A stretch of DNA of 64,000 nt. Origin: Mycobacterium sp. 852013-50091_SCH5140682. GTDB lineage: Bacteria > Actinomycetota > Actinomycetes > Mycobacteriales > Mycobacteriaceae. Positions 32,948 through 42,132 of the stretch are shown one piece after another (the first letter of the stretch is position 1; every line of letters begins with the position of its first letter). The notes under the pieces are model-generated. The model was not told where the DNA came from, did no database searches, and was given only the letters and a program-made list of their open reading frames with translations. The translations under genes and the position numbers were made by a program. The stretch spans positions 62,001 through 126,000 of the forward strand of contig NZ_LZTB01000122.1 of assembly GCF_001665685.1 (NCBI RefSeq), given 5' to 3'.

Positions 32948-34342
32948 TCAGTCGATGACGGCAGTTTCCTTGCGCTCGGTGATCGGCCGGGCAAGCTCCT
33001 GCTCATTGCAGATGCGCTGCAACTTCTCCAACGTCTCGTCCAGGCCGGGTCCGAGCCGTTTGCCCGGAGTGAATGTGGCGGGCAAGTTCCGCATGCCCTG
33101 GATCACGCCGATGGTGTCGTAGTGCACCGTGCCCTCGGGGTCGCACACGTAGTCGGGCATGCGGTCGAGCACCGCGGTGAGCATCGACTTGAACACCGTG
33201 CGCGCCACGTTCGAACCGACGCAGCGGTGCACCCCGATGCCGAAGCTGAAGTGCCGGTTGCCCTTGCGATCGAGGACGACCTCGTTGGGCTCGTCGAACA
33301 CCGACGGATCCCGGTTGGCCATCGCCCAGGACAGCCACAGGCGCTCGTATTGCTTGAAGTGCTGGCCTTCGACAACGACGTCCTCGGAGAACGTCCGGCC
33401 GTCCCCGGGAGCCGGGGTGAAGAAGCGCAGAAACTCCTCGGTGGCCGGGTCGAGAAGCGTCGCCCGCTCGGTGCTGAGCCGGTCGCGCTCAGCGGGATGT
33501 TGGCCGAGCCATTCCAGAGCATGCGCAGTCAACGCGGTGGTGGTGTCGAATCCGCCGCCGATGACCAGACCCAGGTTGCCCAGGATCTCGATGTCGGGCG
33601 CAGGTTCACCGTCGATGCGCAGCTGCAGCATCGCATTGACCAGACCAGGCCGCGGGTTCTGCCGGATCTCCATCATGTTGTTGATGATGTCGATACCCAT
33701 CTCGCGGTGCTGCTCGTTGATCTTCTCGCGGTCGGGCGAATGCTCCGGGGTGTACACCGACGCGTGCGTGGGCTCGCTGTAGACGTTCCACTTCTTGAGC
33801 TCGATACCCATCATGGCGAGGGTGAACACCGCGGGTACCACGTTGGCCAGATGCTCGACGAAATCGATCCGGCCCGACTCGATGTGCTCGTCGAGCGCTG
33901 CGCGCGTGATCTCGTCGACGAACGGCACCCACCGCTTGATGGCGGCAGGGGACAGGTATGGGTTGAGCGCCCCACGGTAAGCGCTGTGCTCGGGCTCGTC
34001 CATCTCCAGGATGCCGCCGCGAACGACGGTGGCGCGGCTGGCCTTCGGGATGGTGATTCCCTGGTAGGGGGTGTTCCCGCTGATGTCGTGGTGGTTGGAC
34101 ACCGCGGGACAGCGGGCCAGCTCGAACACATGCTTGCTGTCGGCGGCCACCCAGTGGCCGTTATAGGTATCGGTCCACGCCATGGGGCAGCGGGCTTGCA
34201 TTTCCTCGGTGATCTTCTCGAACTGCCCGCGGTATTCCGGTGTGTGCCGGTCGAAGTGGTAGGTGTTCTTCTTGCGTTCGTCGTCGGTCGCGACTTGGTT
34301 GCCTGTCGCTCTTCGCGCCCGCGGCTCATCGGCGACGTTCAT
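32948..34342 (-). CDS. cytochrome P450 with long C-terminal tail
   Basis: A 464-residue P450. The I-helix motif is GGGFDTTT, ExxR is EEFLR and the haem loop FGIGVHRCVG gives ligand Cys374. About 90 residues follow the Cys, some 30-40 more than in the other P450s here, with a charged tail (ETLEKLQRICNEQE). It differs from the other four and has no close paralogue in the window. ATG 34342 follows GGGAG. It is the last gene of an SDR/SDR/ferredoxin/P450 operon, so the ferredoxin just upstream is its likely donor. Confidence 0.93.
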   Translation of the reverse strand: MNVADEPRARRATGNQVATDDERKKNTYHFDRHTPEYRGQFEKITEEMQARCPMAWTDTYNGHWVAADSKHVFELARCPAVSNHHDISGNTPYQGITIPKASRATVVRGGILEMDEPEHSAYRGALNPYLSPAAIKRWVPFVDEITRAALDEHIESGRIDFVEHLANVVPAVFTLAMMGIELKKWNVYSEPTHASVYTPEHSPDREKINEQHREMGIDIINNMMEIRQNPRPGLVNAMLQLRIDGEPAPDIEILGNLGLVIGGGFDTTTALTAHALEWLGQHPAERDRLSTERATLLDPATEEFLRFFTPAPGDGRTFSEDVVVEGQHFKQYERLWLSWAMANRDPSVFDEPNEVVLDRKGNRHFSFGIGVHRCVGSNVARTVFKSMLTAVLDRMPDYVCDPEGTVHYDTIGVIQGMRNLPATFTPGKRLGPGLDETLEKLQRICNEQELARPITERKETAVID

Positions 34343-34366
34343 GCGTTGTCTCCCTAGCTGTTTGGG

Positions 34367-34561
34367 TCAGTCCTCGATGACGATGGCCTGCTCGGGGCAG
34401 GAGTGTGCGGCCTCGCGGACCGCGTCCTGCCGGTCGGCCGGCACCACTTCCGACACCGGTGACGCGTGTCCGTCCACATCGTCGAGTACGAACGAATCGG
34501 GCGCGATCATCGAGCACAGCGTGTGGCCCTGGCATCGACTGGCATCGACCCAAACCTTCAC
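34367..34561 (-). CDS. [3Fe-4S]-type ferredoxin (His variant)
   Basis: A 64-residue ferredoxin with ligands Cys10 and Cys16 in CQGHTLC and a third in SCPEQA; the second-ligand position is His13. GTG 34561 is the start. It lies 24 bases upstream of the P450 at 32948 and 28 bases downstream of the mycofactocin-type SDR, in the same operon, and should reduce that P450. Confidence 0.92.
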   Translation of the reverse strand: MKVWVDASRCQGHTLCSMIAPDSFVLDDVDGHASPVSEVVPADRQDAVREAAHSCPEQAIVIED

Positions 34562-34589
34562 TACGCCAACCCCTTTCGAGTCAATAGGC

Positions 34590-35462
34590 TCACACGTGGT
34601 AGTCGTACCACTTGAGGTACCCGCCCGCGTCGACGCGCAGCTGCATACCGGTGACGTACCGGGCTTCGTCCGAGGCGAGCCACAGCACGGCGTTGCTGAT
34701 GTCGACCGGCTCGATCCACGGCACCTTCATGGCCTGCTGGACGTAGAACACCGGTTCGGCATCGGACTGCGTCGGGTGCTCGAGGTCGGGCCGGAACGAG
34801 CGGTACATCGGTTCGCTCTGCAGCATGTTGGTGTTGCAGTTGGTCGGGTGGATGACGTTGGCCCGGATCCCGCGCGGCGCGAGTTCGGTGGCGATGTCGT
34901 GAACGTACTGCGACAGCAGGCGTTTGGAGGTCATGTAAGCCATGCCGCCCGGGTCTGCGCCAGGGTTCGGCTTGTTGTGTGCGTCCATCAGCGCGGCGGC
35001 CGACGCGGTCGCGACGATCGCCGCGCCCTCGGTCAGGTGCGGCAGCGCCACCTGGATCGCGTTGATGGTGCCGACCAGGTTGGTGTTGATGACGTCGGTC
35101 CAGGCCTGCAGCGGTGGATTGCCCTTCATCCCGGCGACGCCGGCCTGGGCGACCACGATGTCGAGCTTGCCGAATTCGGCGAGGCCCGCCTCCAATGCGT
35201 CCTTGAGTTGGTCGGCCACCCGCACGTCGGCCTGCGCGGTCACGATGCGGCCGCCGGCCTTCTCGACGAAGCGCGCGGTCTCCTCGAGGTCCTCGGGCGT
35301 CGCCAGCGGGTACCCGATCGAGTCGATGTCGCGGCAGAGATCGACCGCGATGATGTCGGCGCCCTCTTCGGCCAGTCGGACCGCATGGCTGCGTCCCTGC
35401 CCGCGCGCGGCGCCGGTGACGAAGGCAACCTTGCCGGCCACCCGACCTTCTGAATTACCCAC
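34590..35462 (-). CDS. mycofactocin-type short-chain dehydrogenase
   Basis: A 290-residue SDR. The nucleotide motif is TGAARGQGRSHA, and the strand after it reads GADIIAVD, the signature of the mycofactocin-coupled SDR group with a tightly held NAD and an insertion after the first Rossmann strands (around residues 45-60). The catalytic YMTSK is present, preceded by a family-typical insert (NKPNPGADPGG). It should oxidise a hydroxyl and pass electrons to the redox peptide mycofactocin. GTG 35462 lies 17 bases after the previous SDR gene. Confidence 0.88.
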   Translation of the reverse strand: MGNSEGRVAGKVAFVTGAARGQGRSHAVRLAEEGADIIAVDLCRDIDSIGYPLATPEDLEETARFVEKAGGRIVTAQADVRVADQLKDALEAGLAEFGKLDIVVAQAGVAGMKGNPPLQAWTDVINTNLVGTINAIQVALPHLTEGAAIVATASAAALMDAHNKPNPGADPGGMAYMTSKRLLSQYVHDIATELAPRGIRANVIHPTNCNTNMLQSEPMYRSFRPDLEHPTQSDAEPVFYVQQAMKVPWIEPVDISNAVLWLASDEARYVTGMQLRVDAGGYLKWYDYHV

Positions 35463-35479
35463 TGCCCGCAGTCCTTTCT

Positions 35480-36181
35480 TTAGGTATTACGGCCGCCGTT
35501 GACGCCGAGGATCTGGCCGGTGATGTAGCCGGCCTCCTCGGAGACCAAGAAGGCGCAGGCCGCGGCGATGTCCTCGGGTCTGCCGATCCGCCGCACCGGC
35601 GTCGCTTCGATGGTCTTATCGATATCGCCGAGGTAGCCCTTGTCCGCCGCGGCGCGCAGCATCGGGGTGTCGATGAAGCCCGGCGGCACCGCGTTGACCG
35701 TGATGCCTGCCGGCCCGTATTCGAGGGCCAAGGTCTTGGTGAGTCCGTTGACCGCCGACTTCGCGGCGACATACGGCGCCATGTAGGGGGCGCCGGAGTG
35801 GGTGCTCGACGACGAGATGTTGACGATGCGGCCCCAGCCTGCGTCGATCATCTCCGGTAACACCGCCTGGATGCAGTGGAAGACGCCGTTGAGGTTGACG
35901 TCGATCACCCGCTGCCACCGGTCGAACGACACCTCGGTGAACCGCTTGAAGCAGTCCAGGCCGGCCGCGTTGACCAGTACCGAGATCGGGCCGAGCTGTG
36001 CGCGCACGGCGTTGAGTGCAGCATCGACCGCGGCGCGGTCTGTCACGTCGGCGACATGGGCGAACTCGTCGTCGGACGGTTGCAGGTCGAGGATGGCGAC
36101 GTTGAGCCCGTCGGCGCGTAGCCGCGCGACGATCGCCGCACCGATACCGGAGCCCCCGCCGGTGACCACAGCATTCTTCAC
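35480..36181 (-). CDS. short-chain dehydrogenase/reductase
   Basis: A 233-residue classical SDR. Motifs are TGGGSGIGAA (cofactor), NAAG, the catalytic Ser in ISSSST and YVAAK, and the PGFIDTP loop. The Asp after the second strand (ILDLQP) favours NAD over NADP. GTG 36181 leads the SDR/SDR/ferredoxin/P450 operon and lies 45 bases from an operator pair. It probably oxidises a hydroxyl or hydroxyacyl group next to the P450 step. Confidence 0.91.
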   Translation of the reverse strand: MKNAVVTGGGSGIGAAIVARLRADGLNVAILDLQPSDDEFAHVADVTDRAAVDAALNAVRAQLGPISVLVNAAGLDCFKRFTEVSFDRWQRVIDVNLNGVFHCIQAVLPEMIDAGWGRIVNISSSSTHSGAPYMAPYVAAKSAVNGLTKTLALEYGPAGITVNAVPPGFIDTPMLRAAADKGYLGDIDKTIEATPVRRIGRPEDIAAACAFLVSEEAGYITGQILGVNGGRNT

Positions 36182-36226
36182 AGCAGTACCCCTCGCGCCA
36201 GGTCGGCCGCGCGTTTGTCACCGTTC

Positions 36227-36262
36227 AAGAATCTTCCTTCCGATTATGAGAACCGTACTCTC
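36227..36262. promoter_or_regulatory. GAGAAT-type operator pair before SDR operon
   Basis: GAGAAC-CGT-ACTCTC (36248-36262) matches the palindrome at ten of twelve arm positions. AAGAAT-CTT-CCTTCC (36227-36241) lies six bases away, with centres 21 bp apart. It is upstream of the minus-strand operon starting at 36181. Confidence 0.6.
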
Positions 36263-36380
36263 GCCATTGTGCACGTCGCAAGATCCGAGTTGCCGGCAGA
36301 CGATGGGCGCCGATGGTGCTGCCCGGGCCGCAACGTGCCATGACTAGCCAATCTATCTTTTGCTTGAGTTCTCATGAAGC

Positions 36381-36417
36381 GAATGTATGATTCGCCGGTG
36401 ATGAGAATGAAGTTTCC
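36381..36417. promoter_or_regulatory. GAGAAT-type operator pair before aldehyde dehydrogenase/mce operon
   Basis: GAGAAT-GAA-GTTTCC (36403-36417) has one perfect arm; GAATGT-ATG-ATTCGC (36381-36395) lies seven bases upstream, centres 22 bp apart. Further symmetry is present: GCGAAT/ATTCGC (36379-36395) and TTCTCAT/ATGAGAA (36369-36375 and 36401-36407). The region ends 31 bases before ATG 36449 and is the only evident promoter of the ten-gene mce unit. Confidence 0.6.
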
Positions 36418-36448
36418 ATCACAGTCTGCAAATCAGTCGAGGAGGATG

Positions 36449-37921
36449 ATGCAGGAAACGCCCACGATCACGGATACCAAGCGGGCCGACCGGAAGATGT
36501 TGATCGGCGGTGAACTGCGCGAGACGCCGCGGACGTTTCCTTCCGTCAATCCCGCGACCGGCGAGGTGCTGGGATACGCGCCCGACGCCACCGTCGCGGA
36601 TGCCGAAGCCGCCGTCGCCGCCGCACGGGAGGCCTTTGACACCACGCAGTGGGCGACCGACACCGCGTTACGCGTGCGCTGCCTCCAACAGTTCCATCAG
36701 GCCCTGCTCGACCACCGTGACGACTTGGCCGCCCTCACGATCGCAGAGGTGGGCGCGACGGCCGCGCTGTGCGCAGGCGCGCAACTCGACCAGCCGATCG
36801 ACATCGTCCGGTACTACGCGGAACTTTTGGCGACCTACCCACTGACCGAAGACCTCGGCACCAGCGAAAGCCGCGGCATGCAGCACCACCGGTGGGTGGA
36901 AAAGGAAGCCGCCGGCGTGGTGGCGGCCATCATCGCCTACAACTATCCCAACCAGCTGGCACTGGCCAAGCTGGCCCCGGCCCTGGCCGCGGGCTGCACA
37001 GTGGTGCTCAAGGCCGCCCCTGACACCCCACTGATCACGCTGGCGCTCGGCGAGCTGATCGCCGCTCACACCGATATCCCTGCCGGTGTCGTCAACGTCA
37101 TCAGCGGCGCCGATCCCGCGGTGGGCGCGGTGCTCACCACCGATCCGGCCGTCGACATGGTGACCTTCACGGGGTCGACACCCACCGGGCGCGCCATCAT
37201 GGCCGCAGCGAGTACCACGCTCAAGAAGGTGTTCCTCGAGCTCGGCGGCAAGTCGGCCGCGATCGTCCTCGACGACGCCGACTTCGCCACCGCCGCATTG
37301 TTTTCGGCGTTCAGCATGATGACGCACGCTGGCCAGGGCTGTGCGCTGACGTCGCGCCTGCTGGTGCCCGCCCGGCACCACGACGAGATCGTCGAGCTGA
37401 TCAAGAACAACTTCGGCCTGGTGCGCTTCGGAGATCCGACCGACCCGAAGACCTACATGGGACCGTTGATCAGTGAGAAGCAGCGCGACAAGGTCGACGC
37501 CATGGTCCAGCGCGCCGTCGCGGCCGGCGCGACGTTGGTGACCGGTGGCCAGAAAGTGGGCCCCGGCTTCTTCTACACCCCGACTCTGCTCGCCGATGTC
37601 GATCCCGACAGCGAGATCGCGCAGGAAGAAGTCTTCGGCCCGGTCCTGGCCGTCATCGCCTATGAAGACGACGATGACGCGGTGCGCATCGCCAACAATT
37701 CCATCTATGGTCTGTCCGGCGCGGTGTTCGGCAGTGCCGAGCGCGCCCTCGCTGTCGCGCGTCGTATTCGCACCGGAACATTCTCGATCAACGGCGGCAA
37801 CTACTTCAGCCCCGACAGTCCGTTCGGAGGATTCAAACAATCCGGAATCGGCCGTGAGATGGGCCGGGCCGGACTCGAGGAGTTCTTGGAATCCAAGACG
37901 TTTGCGACGGTGGTGTCCTGA
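36449..37921 (+). CDS. aldehyde dehydrogenase
   Basis: A 490-residue NAD(P)-dependent aldehyde dehydrogenase. Catalytic Cys298 lies in GQGCALT and general-base Glu264 in ELGGKSA; the FTGSTPTGR cofactor loop and the final PFGGFKQSGIGRE motif are complete. It oxidises an aldehyde to the acid, fitting a step after P450 hydroxylation and alcohol oxidation. ATG 36449 follows GAGGAGG; ATG 36446 is also possible. It heads the operon with CoA-transferase, yrbE and mce genes, which ties substrate uptake to oxidation. Confidence 0.94.
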   Translation: MQETPTITDTKRADRKMLIGGELRETPRTFPSVNPATGEVLGYAPDATVADAEAAVAAAREAFDTTQWATDTALRVRCLQQFHQALLDHRDDLAALTIAEVGATAALCAGAQLDQPIDIVRYYAELLATYPLTEDLGTSESRGMQHHRWVEKEAAGVVAAIIAYNYPNQLALAKLAPALAAGCTVVLKAAPDTPLITLALGELIAAHTDIPAGVVNVISGADPAVGAVLTTDPAVDMVTFTGSTPTGRAIMAAASTTLKKVFLELGGKSAAIVLDDADFATAALFSAFSMMTHAGQGCALTSRLLVPARHHDEIVELIKNNFGLVRFGDPTDPKTYMGPLISEKQRDKVDAMVQRAVAAGATLVTGGQKVGPGFFYTPTLLADVDPDSEIAQEEVFGPVLAVIAYEDDDDAVRIANNSIYGLSGAVFGSAERALAVARRIRTGTFSINGGNYFSPDSPFGGFKQSGIGREMGRAGLEEFLESKTFATVVS

Positions 37922-39138
37922 TGGCCGCAGCACCGGGCCCGCTTGACGGCATCCGGGTCCTCGAGGTGGCCATGTACGGTTTCGTGCCGTCGGCCGGCGC
38001 CGTGCTGGGTGAGTGGGGTGCCGACGTCATCAAGGTCGAACACGCCGTCACCGGGGACCCACAGCGCGGGCTGCGCCAGACCGGGCCGCTGCGGGTGGAC
38101 GGCGACCCGAACCCCAACATCGAGCACGCCAACCGCGGCAAACGCAGTATCGGGCTGGACATGTCGGTACCGGAAGGGCGTGAGGTTCTGCTGGAGCTGG
38201 CGCGCCGGGCCGACGTGTTTCTCACCAGCTTTCTGCCCGGACACCGCCAGAAGTTCGGTATCGACGTCGACGACATCCGCGCGGTGAACCCGAACATCAT
38301 CTACGCGCGCGGCAGCGCGCTGGGGCCCCGCGGTGAGGAGTCGGTCAAAGGCGGTTACGACATGACCGCCTTCTGGTGCCGGGCCGGCACCGCGGCGACC
38401 GTCACCCCGCCCGGGATCGAAGGCATGATCGGCCCGCCCGGACCCGCGTACGGCGACACCATCTCGGGCACCAACCTGGCAGGCGGTATCGCGGCGGCGC
38501 TGTTCAAACGGGAACGCACCGGCGAGCCGTCGGTCGTGGATGTATCGCTGCTCGGCAGTGGACTGTGGTCCATGGGCCACACGTTCGCGCTCACCGGCCA
38601 CCTCAATCAGCTGATGGTGCAACCACCTCCAGGCGTGCACGGCTCGCCGATCAACCCGCTGGTGGGTCTCTACGCGACCGCGGACGACCGCTACATCTCG
38701 TTCGTGATGATGCAGCCGACGAAGTTCTGGGCCGACGTGTGCCGGCACATGGACCTCGAGCGCTACCTCGACGATCCGCGATTCGCGACGCCCGAATCGT
38801 TCGCCGAGAACACCCCGGCTGCCGTCGAGATCCTCAGCGAGGCGATGAAGAAGCGGACCCTTCCGGAATGGAGTGAGCGCTTCGCGACCCTGGCCGGGCC
38901 GTGGGCCCCAGTGCAGGACACGCTGCAGGCCGCGCAGGACGCCCAGATCCGGGCCAACGAGTACCTGGTGCAGGCCGGTGAACTCGAGCTCGTCGCGAAC
39001 CCGGTGCAGTTCGATGTCGCCGCGCCCAACACGGGGCCGGCACCCGGATTCGCCGAGCAGACCGACGACATCCTCGTCGAACTGGGGCTGGACTGGGACC
39101 GCATCATCGAGCTCAAGACGGCCGGCGCCGTCACCTGA
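37921..39138 (+). CDS. CaiB/BaiF-family CoA-transferase
   Basis: A 405-residue class III CoA-transferase. The N-terminal LDGIRVLEVA, the NRGKRSIGLDM segment and GGYDMTAFWCRAG, whose Asp147 is a candidate catalytic Asp, are typical, as is the TDDILVELGLD end. It transfers CoA to a carboxylic acid, possibly the product of the aldehyde dehydrogenase, with whose stop its ATG overlaps (TGATG). The yrbEA gene follows after 35 bases. Confidence 0.92.
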   Translation: MAAAPGPLDGIRVLEVAMYGFVPSAGAVLGEWGADVIKVEHAVTGDPQRGLRQTGPLRVDGDPNPNIEHANRGKRSIGLDMSVPEGREVLLELARRADVFLTSFLPGHRQKFGIDVDDIRAVNPNIIYARGSALGPRGEESVKGGYDMTAFWCRAGTAATVTPPGIEGMIGPPGPAYGDTISGTNLAGGIAAALFKRERTGEPSVVDVSLLGSGLWSMGHTFALTGHLNQLMVQPPPGVHGSPINPLVGLYATADDRYISFVMMQPTKFWADVCRHMDLERYLDDPRFATPESFAENTPAAVEILSEAMKKRTLPEWSERFATLAGPWAPVQDTLQAAQDAQIRANEYLVQAGELELVANPVQFDVAAPNTGPAPGFAEQTDDILVELGLDWDRIIELKTAGAVT

Positions 39139-39173
39139 GCGGCGGACAGTGGCGATCCGGTACCGGAGGGCAG

Positions 39174-39971
39174 ATGGCAGATAGATGGTCGTCGGGCATA
39201 TCGCTCGGCCGCAGCCTGGCGGGTCCGATGCGGGCGGTCGGAGCTTTGTTCTCGATGTCGCTGGACGCGATCCGGTTCGCTTTCAGGCGGCCGTTTCAGG
39301 GTCGTGAGTTCCTGGAGCAGTGCTGGTTCATCACCCGGGTGTCGATGGCTCCCACGCTCCTGGTGGCGATCCCGTTCACGGTCCTGGTGAGTTTCACCCT
39401 GAACATTCTGTTGCGTGAGCTCGGGGCCGCCGACTTGTCCGGCGCCGGTGCGGCATTCGGCGCGGTGACCCAGATCGGACCGATGGTCACAGTGTTGATC
39501 GTCGCCGGCGCCGGCGCCACGGCGATGTGCGCCGACCTGGGATCGCGGACCATCCGGGAAGAGATCGACGCCATGGAGGTGCTCGGGATCAATCCGGTGC
39601 AACGGTTGGTGACCCCGCGGATCCTGGCTTCCGGCCTGGTGGCTCTGCTGCTCAACAGCCTGGTGGTCATCATCGGAATCCTGGGCGGTTACACGTTTTC
39701 GGTGTTCATTCAGGACGTCAACCCGGGCGCGTTCGCGGCCGGGATCACCCTGCTGACGGGTGTGCCCGAGGTGATCATCTCGTGTGTCAAGGCTGCACTG
39801 TTCGGGTTGATCGCCGGACTGGTCGCCTGCTACCGCGGATTGACGATCACCGGCGGTGGCGCCAAGGCGGTGGGTAACGCCGTCAACGAAACCGTGGTGT
39901 ACGCCTTCATGGCCTTGTTCGTCATCAACGTGGTGGTCACCGCCATCGGTATCCGCATGACGGCGCACTGA
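39174..39971 (+). CDS. yrbEA: YrbE/MlaE-type permease A of MCE transporter
   Basis: A 265-residue integral membrane protein with about five or six helices. The cytoplasmic EQ-loop region (GSRTIREEIDAMEVLGINP) that contacts the Mkl ATPase is well conserved. With YrbEB it forms the inner-membrane channel of an MCE lipid importer. ATG 39174 follows GGAGGG. It is the first transporter gene; the ATPase (mceG/mkl) is not in the window, as usual because it is coded elsewhere and shared. Confidence 0.95.
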   Translation: MADRWSSGISLGRSLAGPMRAVGALFSMSLDAIRFAFRRPFQGREFLEQCWFITRVSMAPTLLVAIPFTVLVSFTLNILLRELGAADLSGAGAAFGAVTQIGPMVTVLIVAGAGATAMCADLGSRTIREEIDAMEVLGINPVQRLVTPRILASGLVALLLNSLVVIIGILGGYTFSVFIQDVNPGAFAAGITLLTGVPEVIISCVKAALFGLIAGLVACYRGLTITGGGAKAVGNAVNETVVYAFMALFVINVVVTAIGIRMTAH

Positions 39972-39987
39972 GGCGGGTAGGGGACAC

Positions 39988-40845
39988 ATGGGAACCTTGA
40001 CGATCCTGCGGAGTACGTATCCGCGGTTGACCCGCCAGATGAACAAGCCGGTATCCCTGTTGGGGCGCATCGGCGACCACACGTTGTTCTACCTCAAAGC
40101 CGTCGCAGGAACCCCGCATGCCGCCCTGCACTACCGCCACGAGGTGATCCGGCTGATCGCTGAGATCTCCATGGGCGCAGGAACATTGGCGATGATCGGC
40201 GGGACCGTGGTGATCGTCGGGTTCCTCACCCTTGCCACCGGCGGGACGCTGGCGATCCAGGGCTACTCGTCGTTGGGCAACATCGGCATCGAAGCACTCA
40301 CCGGCTTCCTGGCGGCCTTCATCAACGTGCGCATCGCCGCTCCCGTGGTTGCCGGCATCGGGTTGGCGGCCACCTTCGGTGCCGGGGTCACCGCGCAGCT
40401 GGGGGCGATGCGGATCAACGAGGAGATCGACGCGCTGGAGTCGATGGCCATCCGGCCCGTGGAATACCTGGTCTCGACGCGCATCGTGGCAGGCATGGTC
40501 GCCATCACCCCGCTGTACTCGATCGCGGTGATCCTGTCGTTCTTGGCATCTCAGTTCACCACGGTGGTGTTGCTCGGCCAGTCGGGCGGCCTGTACGACC
40601 ACTACTTCTACACCTTCCTGAATCCGATCGACCTGCTGTGGTCGTTTCTTCAGGCGATCCTGATGGCCATCACGATCCTGCTGATCCACACCTATTTCGG
40701 ATACTTCGCCAGTGGTGGCCCATCGGGTGTCGGTGTCGCCGTGGGCAATGCGGTGCGTACCTCGCTGATCGTCGTGGTGTCGGTGACGCTGCTGATCTCA
40801 CTGGCCATCTATGGCTCCAACGGCAACTTCAACCTGTCCGGATAG
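39988..40845 (+). CDS. yrbEB: YrbE/MlaE-type permease B of MCE transporter
   Basis: A 285-residue permease with the same fold as YrbEA. It has the B-type segments GYSSLGNIGIEALTGFLAAF, AMRINEEIDALESMAI and the conserved end YGSNGNFNLSG found in mycobacterial YrbEB proteins. It pairs with YrbEA. The gap to YrbEA is 16 bases and to MceA 9 bases. It is close in wording to YrbE4B of M. tuberculosis from memory, but the operon family (mce3, mce4 or other) is not decided. Confidence 0.95.
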   Translation: MGTLTILRSTYPRLTRQMNKPVSLLGRIGDHTLFYLKAVAGTPHAALHYRHEVIRLIAEISMGAGTLAMIGGTVVIVGFLTLATGGTLAIQGYSSLGNIGIEALTGFLAAFINVRIAAPVVAGIGLAATFGAGVTAQLGAMRINEEIDALESMAIRPVEYLVSTRIVAGMVAITPLYSIAVILSFLASQFTTVVLLGQSGGLYDHYFYTFLNPIDLLWSFLQAILMAITILLIHTYFGYFASGGPSGVGVAVGNAVRTSLIVVVSVTLLISLAIYGSNGNFNLSG

Positions 40846-40854
40846 GGAGAAGAG

Positions 40855-42132
40855 TTGACACAGAACATCGGCCCGGGCCCGGCTCACCGGTCCGAAACCA
40901 CCAGTGCGGCAACGCCGGTGGCGGCGCGTCCCGGACGCAGCTTCGGCGTGGGCGGCCACGTCCGTCCGCTGGCCGGTCTGGCCACCGTGGTCGCACTGGG
41001 CCTCGTGGTGCTCGTGGCCATCGGCATGTTCCGGGGCAGCTTCACCACGACCGAGCCGATCACCCTGATCTCGGACCGGGCTGGACTGGTGATGAACCCT
41101 GACGCCAAGGTCAAGATGCGCGGCGTGCAGGTCGGAAAGGTCGCTTCGATCGATTACCGGTCCGACGGCAAAGCTGTGCTGCACCTGGCGATGGATCCAA
41201 CGCAGCTGCGCCTCATCCCGCAGGATGTCCAGGCGGACATCGCCTCTACCACCGTGTTCGGCGCCAAGTACGTGCAATTGGTCCCGCCGCCCAACCCGTC
41301 CACCGATACCCTGCGTCCGGGGCAGGTGCTGCAGGGCCAGCACGTGACCGTCGAGATCAACACGGTGTTCCAACAACTCACGCGGGTGCTGGACAAGATC
41401 GACCCGGCCAAGCTCAACGAAACCCTCGGCGCCATGTCGGCGGCCTTCGGCGGCCGGGGCAAGCAGATGGGGCAGACGCTGACGGACTTCGAGGCTCTGC
41501 TGGCCAAGCTGGAGCCCAGCCTGCCCAACCTCTCGCACGACATCGAGGCGATGGCCCCCGTGGCCAACGCGTACGGCGATGCCGCGCCGAACCTTGTGCG
41601 CACCGTGGACAACACGAACCGCATCAGCGACAGCATCGTCGATGAGCAGACGAATCTCGATGCGTTCCTGGTCAGCTCGATCGGGCTGGCCGACGTCGGC
41701 AACGACGTCGTCGGCGCCAACCGTCCCGCGGTGACCGACGTGCTGCACCTCCTGGTGCCCACGACCGACCTGCTGAACAAGTACGCACCGGGCCTCAACT
41801 GCGCGCTCGACGGCATGAACTTCATGCGGTTGCAGCCGCCCCAGATGGATCCCGGTGTGCTGGTCAACGTGGCGTTCACGCTCGGTATCGAGCGGTACCG
41901 GTACCCGCAGAATCTGCCCAAGGTCGCGGCCAAGGGCGGCCCGAACTGCATGGGGTTGCCCTACATCGGATTCGGCAACAGGGCGAAATACCTCGTCACC
42001 GACACCAACGCCAATCCCTGGCAGTACGGAAACCAGGGGATCCTGCTCAACTCCGACGGACTCAAACAGATCCTGTTCGGCCCGCTGGACGGGCCGCCGC
42101 GTAACACCGCGCAGATCGGACAGCCGGGATGA
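40855..42132 (+). CDS. mceA: MCE family protein A
   Basis: A 425-residue substrate-binding protein. One N-terminal membrane anchor (LAGLATVVALGLVVLVAIG, about residues 40-58) is followed by the MCE domain (GLVMNPDAKVKMRGVQVGKV) and a helical MCE-associated region, with Cys in the NCALDG and PNCMGLP segments. It forms the periplasmic hexameric tube together with MceB-F. The start is TTG 40855, unusual among its neighbours, with GGGAGAAGAG upstream. Its stop overlaps mceB (ATGA). Confidence 0.94.
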   Translation: MTQNIGPGPAHRSETTSAATPVAARPGRSFGVGGHVRPLAGLATVVALGLVVLVAIGMFRGSFTTTEPITLISDRAGLVMNPDAKVKMRGVQVGKVASIDYRSDGKAVLHLAMDPTQLRLIPQDVQADIASTTVFGAKYVQLVPPPNPSTDTLRPGQVLQGQHVTVEINTVFQQLTRVLDKIDPAKLNETLGAMSAAFGGRGKQMGQTLTDFEALLAKLEPSLPNLSHDIEAMAPVANAYGDAAPNLVRTVDNTNRISDSIVDEQTNLDAFLVSSIGLADVGNDVVGANRPAVTDVLHLLVPTTDLLNKYAPGLNCALDGMNFMRLQPPQMDPGVLVNVAFTLGIERYRYPQNLPKVAAKGGPNCMGLPYIGFGNRAKYLVTDTNANPWQYGNQGILLNSDGLKQILFGPLDGPPRNTAQIGQPG

